Part shown: piece after piece, positions 9,544 to 17,374 of the stretch
Numbering within the stretch: the stretch's first letter is position 1
Layout of the letters: every line of letters starts with the position of its first letter
From: an uncultured marine group I thaumarchaeote
Lineage (GTDB): Archaea; Thermoproteota; Nitrososphaeria; Nitrososphaerales; Nitrosopumilaceae
Length of the DNA stretch: 63,767 nucleotides
NCBI GenBank assembly: GCA_902566725.1
Contig: CACFJZ010000003.1
Span: 1-63,767, forward strand
Direction of reading: 5' to 3'
The notes under the pieces: model-generated
The model's input: only the letters and a program-made list of their open reading frames with translations
Told to the model about the DNA's origin: nothing
The model's database searches: none
Translations under genes and position numbers: made by a program

Positions 9544-10992
9544 ATGACTGAACTAAGACCAAAAAAAGTGGGTGAAAATCAGTATCAAATTGATGCTGAC
9601 TCCTCTCAAGGAATGAGAGTGCCTGTAACAATCTATGCCAATGAAACATTACTAGAAAAAATGATGACTGATAGAACAATCAAACAAGCTGTTAATGTAG
9701 CAACTTTACCTGGAATTCAAGAACATGCAATAGTATTACCTGATGGACATGAAGGATATGGATTTCCAGTAGGTGGTGTAGCTGCAATGGATGCTGAAGA
9801 AGGAATGATTAGTCCTGGTGGTGTTGGTTATGACATTAATTGTGGTGTACGACTTTTAAGAACAAATCTTTCTGAAGAAAAAGTAAGACCCAAACTTAAT
9901 GACTTGGTAAATGATCTTTTCAAATCAATTCCTTCAGGTGTTGGCTCAAAGGGTGCTGTAAGACTAACACAATCTGAATTAGATGAGGTTTTAGTGAAAG
10001 GTGTATCATGGGCTATTGATAATGGATATGGGACAAGTGATGATGCAAATGTCTGTGAAGAAAATGGACAAATGGCAAATGCAGATCCAAACAAAGTATC
10101 AGATAAAGCACGAAAACGTGGATTACCTCAATTAGGTAGTTTAGGTTCTGGCAATCATTTTCTTGAAGTTCAACGTGTCGAAGAAATTCATGATGAAGAA
10201 GCTGCAAAAAGGATGGGAATTGAAGAAGGAACAATCACTGTACTGATTCATTGTGGCTCACGAGGATTTGGTCATCAAGTTTGTAGTGACTATCTTAGAA
10301 TTTCTGAACAAGTACAAGAAAAATATGATATCAATTTGGCAGATAGAGAACTTGCATGTGTTCCTAATACTTCTGAGGAAGGTGAATCATATCGAAAGGC
10401 AATGTTTGCTGCATTGAATTTTGCATGGAGTAATCGGCAAATGATTACACATTGGACAAGAAAATCCTTTGAAAGAGTATTTTCTCAATCTGAATCTGAT
10501 CTTGATATGAAATTAGTTTATGATGTAGCACATAACATTGCCAAAGTTGAAAAGCACAAAATTGATGGAAAACTAAAGAATGTTGTCGTACACAGAAAAG
10601 GGGCTACAAGGGCTTTTCCTGCAAATATGGATGAAGTTCCTATGAAGTATAGGGATCTTGGACAACCTGTTTTGGTTCCTGGTTCTATGGGAACTGGAAG
10701 TTGGATTCTTTTGGGAAATGAAAATTCAATGTCTGCAAGTTTTGGTTCAACTGCTCATGGAGCTGGTAGAATGATGTCACGTTCTAAAGCAAGACGAAAT
10801 TTCACAGAATCTCAAGTAAAGAAATCTCTTAACGATAAAGGTATTTTTATAAAATCTCTAACAAGAGATGGCGTGGTTGAAGAAACACCTCAGGCATACA
10901 AGGATGTTGATTCAGTAGTAAATGTATCTCATGATCTCGGAATTGCTACCAAAGTTGCAAAATTAGTTCCAATTGGAGTGATTAAGGGTTGA
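9544..10992 (+). CDS. rtcB: RNA-splicing ligase RtcB
   Basis: GTP- and Mn-dependent ligase joining 2',3'-cyclic-phosphate and 5'-OH RNA ends. In archaea it seals tRNA exons after intron removal. The 482 residues show the metal site Asp97/Cys100 in GYDINCGVR, GSGNHFLE and HCGSRGFGH histidines, and near residue 400 the AHGAGR motif whose histidine is guanylylated. PGSMGTGSW is also present. No intein interrupts the gene, unlike some archaeal homologues. This window contains an intron-bearing tRNA-Tyr (50854-50973), a likely substrate. The stop overlaps the next gene's TTG start by 4 nt. Confidence 0.97.
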   Translation: MTELRPKKVGENQYQIDADSSQGMRVPVTIYANETLLEKMMTDRTIKQAVNVATLPGIQEHAIVLPDGHEGYGFPVGGVAAMDAEEGMISPGGVGYDINCGVRLLRTNLSEEKVRPKLNDLVNDLFKSIPSGVGSKGAVRLTQSELDEVLVKGVSWAIDNGYGTSDDANVCEENGQMANADPNKVSDKARKRGLPQLGSLGSGNHFLEVQRVEEIHDEEAAKRMGIEEGTITVLIHCGSRGFGHQVCSDYLRISEQVQEKYDINLADRELACVPNTSEEGESYRKAMFAALNFAWSNRQMITHWTRKSFERVFSQSESDLDMKLVYDVAHNIAKVEKHKIDGKLKNVVVHRKGATRAFPANMDEVPMKYRDLGQPVLVPGSMGTGSWILLGNENSMSASFGSTAHGAGRMMSRSKARRNFTESQVKKSLNDKGIFIKSLTRDGVVEETPQAYKDVDSVVNVSHDLGIATKVAKLVPIGVIKG

Positions 10993-11399
10993 ATGAAGAA
11001 GATAAAGAATTTGAGATGTTAAAAGCTAAACGATTAGCAGAAATGCAAAAAAATCTATCAATGCAGAATCAATCAGACGAAAAACCAAAAGAAGAAAATG
11101 AAAAACCACAATTATCATTACGTGATCATGTAGTGAATAGCTTGGGATATAGAGGAATGGAGGTTTTACAAAACGCTGAATATCAATTTCCAAATGAATC
11201 TAAAATTGTAATTGAAAAACTAGGAGAATTGATCTCCTCAGGTGATATCAATGAAACATTGGATGGGGGTAAACTATTGGTTCTGTTTAGATCTGTAGGG
11301 TTGAATATTAGAATGGAAAATAAAATTAATGTTGAAAAAGATGGAAAATTCGTTTCCATTGCAGATAAATTTAAAAAATCAAATGATGGCGATGAATAA
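10989..11399 (+). CDS. PDCD5/TFAR19-family DNA-binding protein
   Basis: 136 residues. The N-terminal EEDKEFEMLKAKRLAEMQ helix and the helical bundle that follows (SLRDHVVNSLGYRGMEVLQNAEYQFP, in part) match the archaeal/eukaryotic PDCD5 double-stranded-DNA-binding family. The start is TTG 10989 inside TTGA overlapping the rtcB stop; an ATG at 10993 is out of frame. Archaeal PDCD5 proteins are often encoded next to ribosomal genes. Here the partner is rtcB upstream and a small unknown protein downstream, sharing TAATG. The role in archaea is unsettled. Confidence 0.8.
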   Translation: MNEEDKEFEMLKAKRLAEMQKNLSMQNQSDEKPKEENEKPQLSLRDHVVNSLGYRGMEVLQNAEYQFPNESKIVIEKLGELISSGDINETLDGGKLLVLFRSVGLNIRMENKINVEKDGKFVSIADKFKKSNDGDE

Positions 11400-11716
11400 T
11401 GACATATTATATACAAATTAGTACAATTGATTGGCAAAATGATAGGCCGCTTTTTGAAGATACTATGAGTACATTAGAAAAATTATGTGATATTAAAAAT
11501 GGATACATGTTCAATGAACCAGTCTCAAAGTTTGGTTGGACATTCATTGACATGGTAATGAAAGCAGATTTTCACATGTCTTTAGAACAAGAATTTGCTG
11601 ATCAAGTTGCTAAATCTAAAGGTTCTAAACCTGAAGAAAAGTTTATGACATTTCTTACAAATTATTTAGAAAATAATGGTTGTAAAATAAAATTAAAGTT
11701 AATGCAGTCTAACTAA
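11399..11716 (+). CDS. Conserved hypothetical protein
   Basis: 105 residues, soluble, mixed alpha/beta, with no recognised domain. It contains a [16 protein letters not shown]-terminal strand-helix and an acidic/aromatic middle ([16 protein letters not shown]). The ATG overlaps the previous stop by one base (TAATG), so it is the third gene of an rtcB operon and may relate to RNA repair or processing only by association. The 3' end overlaps the convergent S11 gene by 4 nt. Confidence 0.7.
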   Translation: MTYYIQISTIDWQNDRPLFEDTMSTLEKLCDIKNGYMFNEPVSKFGWTFIDMVMKADFHMSLEQEFADQVAKSKGSKPEEKFMTFLTNYLENNGCKIKLKLMQSN

Positions 11717-12213
11717 ACTCTTCTTCCTCTTTTTCCACCTTTCTTTCTTGTTGTATCATGTGGAATTGGAGTAACATCATCAATCTTACCAATTTTGAAT
11801 CCTCCTCTTGCAAGTGCACGAATTGCTGCTTGTGCTCCTGGACCTGGTACTCTAGAACCCACTCCACCTACAGCACGTACTCTAATGTGAAGTCCTGTGA
11901 ATCCTTTTGTCTTTGCAGATTCGGTTACAACATTTGCTGCTTTCATTGCAGCAAAAGGTGATGATTCGTATCTGTCTGCATTAACATGGTGACCACCAGA
12001 ACTAATTGAAACAGTTTCTGCACCTGTCAAATCAGTGATGTGAATGATAGTGTTGTTGTAACTGCTAAAGATATGTGCAATTCCCCACTTGTCTTCTACT
12101 TTTGTCTTTGTAGGTTCTTGTGGTTTTGCTTCTACAACCTCTTCAGTTGCTTCTACAACCTCTTCAGTTGCTTCTACAACCTCTTCAGGTTTTTCTTCAA
12201 CAGCTTCTGACAT
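11713..12213 (-). CDS. rps11: 30S ribosomal protein S11 with acidic N-terminal repeat tail
   Basis: Small-subunit platform protein. Residues ~40-166 are canonical archaeal S11 ([38 protein letters not shown]-terminal [11 protein letters not shown], each seen in part). Residues 1-38 are an added acidic tail built on three near-identical heptads of the type EEVVEAT, encoded by 21-bp tandem repeats (12128-12190). Archaeal S11 is usually ~130 residues. The TATA box at 12236-12244 lies 27 nt before the ATG, so the mRNA is likely leaderless. It is monocistronic here rather than in the usual S13-S4-S11-RpoD cluster. Confidence 0.97.
   Translation of the reverse strand: MSEAVEEKPEEVVEATEEVVEATEEVVEAKPQEPTKTKVEDKWGIAHIFSSYNNTIIHITDLTGAETVSISSGGHHVNADRYESSPFAAMKAANVVTESAKTKGFTGLHIRVRAVGGVGSRVPGPGAQAAIRALARGGFKIGKIDDVTPIPHDTTRKKGGKRGRRV
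12128..12190 (-). repeat. rps11: Three 21-bp tandem repeats inside the S11 tail
   Basis: Three consecutive 21-bp units (12128-12148, 12149-12169, 12170-12190), identical except for one base at the end of the third. They are in frame and encode the repeated acidic EEVVEAT heptad at the N-terminus of S11. Such perfect repeats can change copy number by slippage, so tail length may vary among strains. Confidence 0.9.
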
Positions 12214-12235
12214 AGAATTTGCAATTTTTTTTGGC

Positions 12236-12244
12236 TTTATAAAA
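12236..12244 (-). promoter_or_regulatory. rps11: TATA box of the S11 gene
   Basis: Minus-strand TTTTATAAA centred about 27 nt upstream of the S11 ATG (12213). This is the spacing seen for several starts in this window and implies a leaderless or near-leaderless transcript. Confidence 0.65.
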
Positions 12245-12257
12245 GAATGCCCTAAAT

Positions 12258-13202
12258 TTATCTAAAATGTTGCCATCCTTTGTCTTTAATTCTAAAAGAT
12301 TCTTTTTCGTCATCAAAAAATACTCCATTTCCTTTTGTTACATGACCAATTTGAAAAATTTTGATATTTGATTCTCTTGCAACTTTTCGAATTTTTGTTA
12401 AATTTTTAGGTGATGTTGTGAATACTAACTCAAATTCTTCACCACCATCAAAAACTAATTTTTTAAGATCAATTCTATTTCTCTTTGCAAATTCTTTAAC
12501 ATCGTCATTAGTTGGATATTCTGTTATAACAAATTTTTTCTTACTTTGTCTAGACATCTCATTAAGACATGATGATAACCCATCACTAGAATCCATACAT
12601 GATGTGATATAATCTACTGATTTTGTTCCAAATCTCAATCTTGGATTTGGTCTGAAAAAAAGATCTTTTGATTTTTTTGAAAATACTCTTGAAGATTTTT
12701 TCTTTTTGAGTATAATGTCTAATGCCGCCATTGTATATCCAAATGCTCCTGTAGTACAAATTAAATTTCCAATTTCAGAATTTTTTCTTTTTATGTATTT
12801 TTTTAAAGTGCCAAATAATACTACGTGAATTGATATTTCTCTTCCCTGATTTGTATCTCCTCCTAACAACTGTATTTTGAATTCTTTACATGCATCTGAA
12901 AATCCTTTGGATATGTCTTGAACATGTTTTTTTGATATTGTTTTTGGAAGAGTTAATGAAACAATGCAGTATTTTGGTACAATTCCTTTTGCTGCAAAAT
13001 CACTTACACTGGAAACTACACTCTTTCTTGATATATCTGATAATCTTGAACCTTTTGGAATATCTGTACTTTCAACTAATGTATCAACACAAACTGCACA
13101 TTGTTCATTTCCTAATCTAAAAATTTCCACATCTTCAGATATGACTTTTCTCTTTTTATTATTCATTAATTCAATAATCTTTTTCTCATTTAATTTTTTC
13201 AT
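12258..13202 (-). CDS. thiL: Thiamine-monophosphate kinase
   Basis: Phosphorylates thiamine phosphate to the active cofactor thiamine diphosphate. It is a 314-residue AIR-synthase/PurM-fold protein. Visible motifs are the Mg/ATP-binding [10 protein letters not shown] near residue 40, LGGDTNQG near 120, DSSDGLSS near 205, and the C-terminal [12 protein letters not shown]. The gene begins 17 nt inside the end of glmM, so translation is probably coupled. Downstream is the S11 gene on the same strand with its own TATA box. Confidence 0.92.
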   Translation of the reverse strand: MKKLNEKKIIELMNNKKRKVISEDVEIFRLGNEQCAVCVDTLVESTDIPKGSRLSDISRKSVVSSVSDFAAKGIVPKYCIVSLTLPKTISKKHVQDISKGFSDACKEFKIQLLGGDTNQGREISIHVVLFGTLKKYIKRKNSEIGNLICTTGAFGYTMAALDIILKKKKSSRVFSKKSKDLFFRPNPRLRFGTKSVDYITSCMDSSDGLSSCLNEMSRQSKKKFVITEYPTNDDVKEFAKRNRIDLKKLVFDGGEEFELVFTTSPKNLTKIRKVARESNIKIFQIGHVTKGNGVFFDDEKESFRIKDKGWQHFR

Positions 13203-14475
13203 AACAACTCTTTAGAATTTCTAACATTTCTTTTTGAATTTTTTCTAATACTTGTCTATCATTTGATTCTGTTGAAATTCTAATGATATCTTCTGTATTT
13301 GATTTTCTAATAAGTGACCACGTATTTTCATCAATTTCAATCTTAATTCCATCTAATTGGTTAATCTCATATCTTGTACCAATCACCTTTGCAATTTCTG
13401 AAATTAATCTGTCATGTAAATTAGATTCAACTGAAACTTTATCTCTAATCTGAGAAAAACTCTCAAAGAATTCTATTTCTTTTTGAATATTTTCATCATC
13501 AATCATGGATGCTATCAGTCCGCTAGTAAGTAACCCATCTCTGCACATGTTGAATTCTCTTAGAATGAATCCTCCACTACTACCTTCTCCTCCAGCATCT
13601 GCATTATTTTCAATCATTTTTTGAATCACATTGGCTTCTCCAACTTTACTTCTCCACACTTTTCCTCCATGATTTACAATATATTTTTCAACAGCTATAC
13701 TACTATCCAAACTTAAAACAAATTTTTTAATTCCTAGTTTTATTGCTTTTACAACTCCTAAACCTAGAGTGATATCTGAAGATTTCTTTTCACCATTCAT
13801 CACCAGTATCATTCTATCTGAGTCTAAATCAAAAGCAAAACCTACTTCATTTGTTTTACTAATCAATTCTGTTAACTTGTCTGATGTTGGATCTGGACCT
13901 CTTGTACATTTGTCTAATTCCTCATTTACTATGGTTACTTGGCATCCAATATTTCTTAATAATTCTGGAGCAATGTATCTGGCAGAACCTCCTCCTATAT
14001 CCACTGTTACCTGTTTTTCTTGTCCAAGTTTACCAATAACTTGAGTTGCTTTTGAAACATAATTTGACTCTCCAACAACTTCGGTTCCTAATTTTGCTTT
14101 AGTAGTATTATTTCCATTTTTGACTATCTCTAATTCCTCTTCAGTAATTCCTCTTCCATCAATTATGAATTTCAACCCATTCCACTCTAAAGGATTATGT
14201 GATGATGTGATGACTATTCCTGCACCTAATTCTTTTGCTTTCATAAATACAACTGGTGTTGGCGTAACACCTAACATTTCGACATCAATCCCTTTTTCTA
14301 ATAATGTTGCAGAGACTAATCTTTCAATCATATCTCCTGTTTTTCTAGTATCTCTTCCTATTGCACATTTACCACTTTTGATTAATTTTGAGAAACCATT
14401 GCAGAATTTAATTACGTCTTGTGGAAAAAAATCAACTCCGTAAACCCCTCTTACTCCTGATATTGAAATTTTCAT
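13186..14475 (-). CDS. glmM: Phosphoglucosamine mutase/phosphomannomutase family
   Basis: 429-residue alpha-D-phosphohexomutase that moves phosphate between C6 and C1 of a sugar (glucosamine, mannose or glucose). Visible are the phosphoserine loop TSSHNP (Ser92), metal loop DLDSDR (about 215-225), sugar-binding GGEGSSGG (about 300) and a C-terminal phosphate loop with RSNTED. The start chosen is the ATG at 14475 (MKISISG). The open frame runs 26 codons further but only into the tRNA-Thr gene and through the promoter, so the longer form is rejected. The GlmM versus PMM choice rests on GGEGSSG and is not secure. Confidence 0.9.
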   Translation of the reverse strand: MKISISGVRGVYGVDFFPQDVIKFCNGFSKLIKSGKCAIGRDTRKTGDMIERLVSATLLEKGIDVEMLGVTPTPVVFMKAKELGAGIVITSSHNPLEWNGLKFIIDGRGITEEELEIVKNGNNTTKAKLGTEVVGESNYVSKATQVIGKLGQEKQVTVDIGGGSARYIAPELLRNIGCQVTIVNEELDKCTRGPDPTSDKLTELISKTNEVGFAFDLDSDRMILVMNGEKKSSDITLGLGVVKAIKLGIKKFVLSLDSSIAVEKYIVNHGGKVWRSKVGEANVIQKMIENNADAGGEGSSGGFILREFNMCRDGLLTSGLIASMIDDENIQKEIEFFESFSQIRDKVSVESNLHDRLISEIAKVIGTRYEINQLDGIKIEIDENTWSLIRKSNTEDIIRISTESNDRQVLEKIQKEMLEILKSCYEKIK

Positions 14476-14496
14476 TTCTTTAAACCAGAAACGCTT

Positions 14497-14504
14497 TTTA
14501 TAAA
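14497..14504. promoter_or_regulatory. Palindromic TATA box shared by glmM and tRNA-Thr
   Basis: TTTATAAA is its own reverse complement. Its centre (14500.5) lies 25.5 nt from both the first base of tRNA-Thr (14526, plus strand) and the A of the glmM ATG (14475, minus strand). A single TBP site can therefore serve both directions, giving a tRNA starting at its mature 5' end and a leaderless glmM mRNA. No second TATA candidate is seen in the 50-bp spacer. Confidence 0.65.
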
Positions 14505-14525
14505 CTCTGAGAAGAAATCGTTCGT

Positions 14526-14599
14526 GCCTCGATAGCTCAGCCTGGTAGAGCATTCCACTCGTAATGGAAAGGTCATGGGTTCAGATCCCATTCGAGGCT
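14526..14599 (+). tRNA. tRNA-Thr (anticodon CGT)
   Basis: 74-nt cloverleaf: acceptor GCCTCGA/TCGAGGC, D arm GCTC-AGCCTGGTA-GAGC, anticodon stem TTCCA/TGGAA around CTCGTAA (anticodon CGT), T arm ATGGG/CCCAT with loop TTCAGAT, discriminator T. There is no intron and no encoded CCA. The pentapeptide-repeat gene ends 1 nt downstream in the opposite orientation. Confidence 0.95.
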
Positions 14600-14600
14600 T

Positions 14601-16367
14601 TTAATCTCTTAATGAATAATTATCTCTAAATTCAAAATCTGTTTCATATGGTGGTCTATCTGGATTTAACTCAAAATTGATTTTACAAAATATTCTATTA
14701 ATTACATCTTGTTTGAAACAACTATCATTACCACTGTCATTCATAACTACTCCATCTAATTTGGAATTTTTAAAATAAGAATTTTTTATTATCGTATCCT
14801 TCAAAATCGCATTTGTCAAATCTGCTCCTCCAAAATCCACATTTTTTATACTAGCTCCTGTCAAATCTGCATTTTTTAAACTTGCAGAATTCAGATATGC
14901 ATAATCCAAATTCGTATTTACTAATTTGGCACTTTCAAAATCAACTCCTTTCAAAATCGCATTTGTCAAATCTGCTCCTGTCAAATCTTTTCCAACAAAT
15001 TTTTGCCCGTCCAGATTAACTCCACTAAAATTAATTCCTGTCAGTATTGTATCGTCCAAAATCACTTTAATCATATATGCACCACTAAAATCTGCACCTT
15101 CTAAACTAGCTCCTGTCAAATCCGCACCTTCTAAACTAGCTCCTGTCAAATCCGCACCGTATAATTTTGTATTCGCAAGATTGGCCCCAGCAAGATTGGC
15201 ACCCGCAAGATTGGCCCCAGCAAGATTGGCACCCGCAAGATTTGCTTGTGTTAGGTTTACCCCTGAAAGATTAGAACTAATTAGCTCCGAATTGGATAAA
15301 TTTGTTCCAGAAAGATTTGATCCTCTTAAATCAACATGTGCCATTTTATTATTCTCTAAATTTGAGTTTGAAAAATCATTATTTTGTAAAATTGATTCTG
15401 AAATGTCTCTCTGATTAATTTCTAAATTTGAAAAATTTTCATTCTCTATTTTAGAATATTTGGTTAACTTCTCTAAATTCTCCTCACTTTTGCTCTCTTC
15501 ACCAATACTATCTCTGTCTACTTGGTTCATTTTAACTCCTGTCAAATCTGCATTTTCTAAATTGGCATTTGTCAAATCCGCACCTTCTAAACTAGCTCCT
15601 GTCAAATCCGTATTTCTAAAATTTACTGAATACAAATTACTACCTTTAAAATTAACATTTTTCAATGAATTATCTGAAAAATCCGCACCTGCTAGATTTG
15701 CTTCTTCAAAATTAGTTTTTGATAATATTGCATTTCCTAAATACGTATATTGCATTTTGGTATGCGCTAGATTTGCACCACTTAAATTCGTATTATGAAA
15801 AATTTTCTTTGTTAAATCCTGACCACAAAAATTGGAATATGATGCATCAACATTAGTAAAATTTGTCCCTGCAAGAATTGTTTTGTAAATATATGCGTGT
15901 TTTAATGAAGCATTATTCAGATTTACATCTTCCATTATCGTATCTCTCAAATCCGCACCATCTAGAATTGCACCCTCTAAATTTGCTTGATACAAATCTG
16001 CTTGTCTAAAATCAACTCCAAATAATTTTGCATTTGTCAAATCACTTCCTATCATTTTAGCTCCTGTCAAATCCGCACCTGCTAGATTTACATCTCTCAA
16101 ATTCGCATTCTCTAATGAAACATATCTCAGAACTATTCCTGTCAAATCACAACCTGACCAATCAACTTCAAACTGAGATGAAATTGTTAGATATCGCTCA
16201 AATGATTTTTCATCCTTTGTATTCTCACAAAAATTGATTTTTCTTAATGTTTCTTGATGTTCAATCCCTTTCAAACTTGAGTATGATGTATCTGTTGCAC
16301 TCCAGAACGTAAATCCTAAGAGAATTAAACCCAGAAAAATGAATGAAAGATTATTGTAATTCTTCAC
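14601..16367 (-). CDS. Large secreted/anchored pentapeptide-repeat protein
   Basis: 588 residues. Residues 8-24 are a hydrophobic signal or anchor segment. From about residue 70 to 285 and again from about 330 to 560 the sequence is built of A(D/N)LxX pentapeptides (for example ADLTG, ANLAG, ASLEG), which fold into a right-handed square beta-helix. A polar non-repeat linker (~286-330, rich in Glu, Lys and Asn) joins the two helices. The C-terminus has a Cys pair (SCFKQ and FCKIN) and ends in a charged tail. An early Cys pair (NFCEN, SGCDL) suggests export. Its function is unknown. DNA-mimic roles known for MfpA/Qnr apply to short cytosolic members and should not be assumed here. Confidence 0.85.
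   Translation of the reverse strand: MKNYNNLSFIFLGLILLGFTFWSATDTSYSSLKGIEHQETLRKINFCENTKDEKSFERYLTISSQFEVDWSGCDLTGIVLRYVSLENANLRDVNLAGADLTGAKMIGSDLTNAKLFGVDFRQADLYQANLEGAILDGADLRDTIMEDVNLNNASLKHAYIYKTILAGTNFTNVDASYSNFCGQDLTKKIFHNTNLSGANLAHTKMQYTYLGNAILSKTNFEEANLAGADFSDNSLKNVNFKGSNLYSVNFRNTDLTGASLEGADLTNANLENADLTGVKMNQVDRDSIGEESKSEENLEKLTKYSKIENENFSNLEINQRDISESILQNNDFSNSNLENNKMAHVDLRGSNLSGTNLSNSELISSNLSGVNLTQANLAGANLAGANLAGANLAGANLANTKLYGADLTGASLEGADLTGASLEGADFSGAYMIKVILDDTILTGINFSGVNLDGQKFVGKDLTGADLTNAILKGVDFESAKLVNTNLDYAYLNSASLKNADLTGASIKNVDFGGADLTNAILKDTIIKNSYFKNSKLDGVVMNDSGNDSCFKQDVINRIFCKINFELNPDRPPYETDFEFRDNYSLRD
15091..15240 (-). repeat. Near-perfect 30-bp tandem DNA repeats in the pentapeptide gene
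   Basis: 15181-15210 and 15211-15240 are identical 30-mers made of two alternating 15-bp units, encoding ANLAG runs. 15091-15120 and 15121-15150 are another pair differing by one base, with a further copy near 15575-15600. DNA identity beyond what the protein needs points to recent duplication or gene conversion. Confidence 0.9.
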
Positions 16368-16404
16368 TTATTATATTTTGATAATTTATTATAAAAATTA
16401 AGAT

Positions 16405-16485
16405 CTATTCTTCATTAATGGAAACTTCAATATCTGTTTGAAGTTCTTCTCCAAGTCCTTTCCACCATTCGATCTTATCTTCCAT
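16405..16485 (-). CDS. Possible 26-residue acidic microprotein
   Basis: ATG 16485 to TAG 16405 encodes 26 residues, acidic, with WWKGLGEEL in the middle. The frame is open 21 codons further upstream (with GRSIKDYSKN) but without an ATG; a TTG lies three codons before the ATG. It fills part of the 186-nt spacer between the pentapeptide gene and a small membrane protein. Codon use looks gene-like, but with this length no family can be named. It could be noise. Confidence 0.35.
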   Translation of the reverse strand: MEDKIEWWKGLGEELQTDIEVSINEE

Positions 16486-16553
16486 GTTCCCCAAACAATT
16501 CTTTGAATAGTCCTTTATAGATCTGCCGGTGTAGTTTTGATTGAGCTATTGAT

Positions 16554-16745
16554 CTATTTTGATAAATTTTGATCTTGTTTCTTTCTTTGTTGTTTTCTAT
16601 AAATTATAATTGCAAGTGCACCTACTGCGCATCCCCAGAAAACCGGATTAAGACCTCCTTCCATATTTGGTATTAATCCTGGAATAAATGAAACAATTGT
16701 TCCTCCAATTAACGCTAATCCGATTAAATCTAATATTTTGGACAT
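16554..16745 (-). CDS. Small two-TM membrane protein (EGGL pair, member 1)
   Basis: 63 residues: hydrophobic segment at ~8-25, loop with NMEGGLNP, second hydrophobic segment ~33-48, then a basic tail (YRKQQRKKQDQN). The layout and the EGGL loop match the divergent neighbour at 16791. No known family or function. It shares a 45-bp promoter spacer with that neighbour. Confidence 0.7.
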   Translation of the reverse strand: MSKILDLIGLALIGGTIVSFIPGLIPNMEGGLNPVFWGCAVGALAIIIYRKQQRKKQDQNLSK

Positions 16746-16790
16746 CTAAAATGATAAAACAGATAAATGATTTAATGATTTGCTATTATT

Positions 16791-17012
16791 ATGAACAAGT
16801 ACCTCATGGTTGTAATGTGTTGTATGTTAATAGGGATCCCAATTGCATTTGTCAACCCAACTGAAGGTGGTTTACGTGAAGAACCATTCATTGGTTTGTT
16901 TTATGTCTCAATTGGCGGTGCAATAGTAATCATTCTTTACAGTTCATATCAATCACGTAAAGAACAACAAAAACTTAGACGTGAAAGAAGAAAGAAATTC
17001 AAGAAAAAATAA
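16791..17012 (+). CDS. Small two-TM membrane protein (EGGL pair, member 2)
   Basis: 73 residues: hydrophobic ~4-20, loop NPTEGGLREE, second hydrophobic segment ~33-50, then a strongly basic tail ending in RRERRKKFKKK. It has the same design as the divergent 63-residue neighbour and probably arose by duplication and inversion. The tail may bind nucleic acid or lipid headgroups at the cytoplasmic face (inference). The 3' end lies 3 nt from the convergent winged-helix gene. Confidence 0.75.
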   Translation: MNKYLMVVMCCMLIGIPIAFVNPTEGGLREEPFIGLFYVSIGGAIVIILYSSYQSRKEQQKLRRERRKKFKKK

Positions 17013-17014
17013 AA

Positions 17015-17293
17015 TTACAAATCTAAACCAAAGGATCCAGCAAGATCTGAAAACTTTTGATATGACTCTAGGTATTGTCTACCTTTTTCGGTTATGACAA
17101 AAGTGTGTTTTCCGTCAAATTCGATTCTGTTTATCAATCCTGCACCTGTTAGATTCTTTACAAATTTCTCTAATCTGGAATGTGATAGATTAGCCTTTGT
17201 TAGAAGTGATGTAGTTTTGATGCCTTCTTGACCAGTCTGTTCAGTAACTGTCAATACATCTGCTACAATTTGCATACTAGTCCTATAGGTCAT
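17015..17293 (-). CDS. Winged-helix transcriptional regulator (HTH_45-like)
   Basis: 92 residues forming one winged helix: helix with IVADVLTVTEQ, recognition helix TKANLSHSRLEKFVKNL, wing with FVITEKGRQYLESYQKF. This is the short archaeal HTH_45/ArnR-type family and a paralogue of the protein at 24454-24741, which shares the NxSHSR core. Inverted repeats just upstream (17307-17325 and 17331-17343) are candidate operators, probably for autoregulation and for the divergent gene at 17375. Confidence 0.85.
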   Translation of the reverse strand: MTYRTSMQIVADVLTVTEQTGQEGIKTTSLLTKANLSHSRLEKFVKNLTGAGLINRIEFDGKHTFVITEKGRQYLESYQKFSDLAGSFGLDL

Positions 17294-17306
17294 ATAACTA
17301 CGAATT

Positions 17307-17325
17307 CTCTTATGAGATATAAGAG
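17307..17325. promoter_or_regulatory. Inverted repeat, candidate operator
   Basis: CTCTTAT-GAGAT-ATAAGAG, a perfect 7-bp inverted repeat with 5-bp spacer. It sits in the 81-bp divergent promoter region between the winged-helix gene and the 191-residue protein. A second, smaller one (CTCAG-TCT-CTGAG, 17331-17343) follows. Both are placed where a dimeric winged-helix protein could block either promoter. Confidence 0.5.
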
Positions 17326-17374
17326 TATTACTCAGTCTCTGAGAAGATAAATAGGCAAATTTTATCTGGTAATC

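Noticed and set aside
14476-14553. Longer N-terminus for glmM
   Set aside because: The extra 26 codons run into the tRNA-Thr gene and across the TATA box; the family starts at MKISISG.
15091-15240. Regular 15/30-bp repeats that could suggest a CRISPR array
   Set aside because: No unique spacers; the repeats are in frame and encode pentapeptides of one protein.
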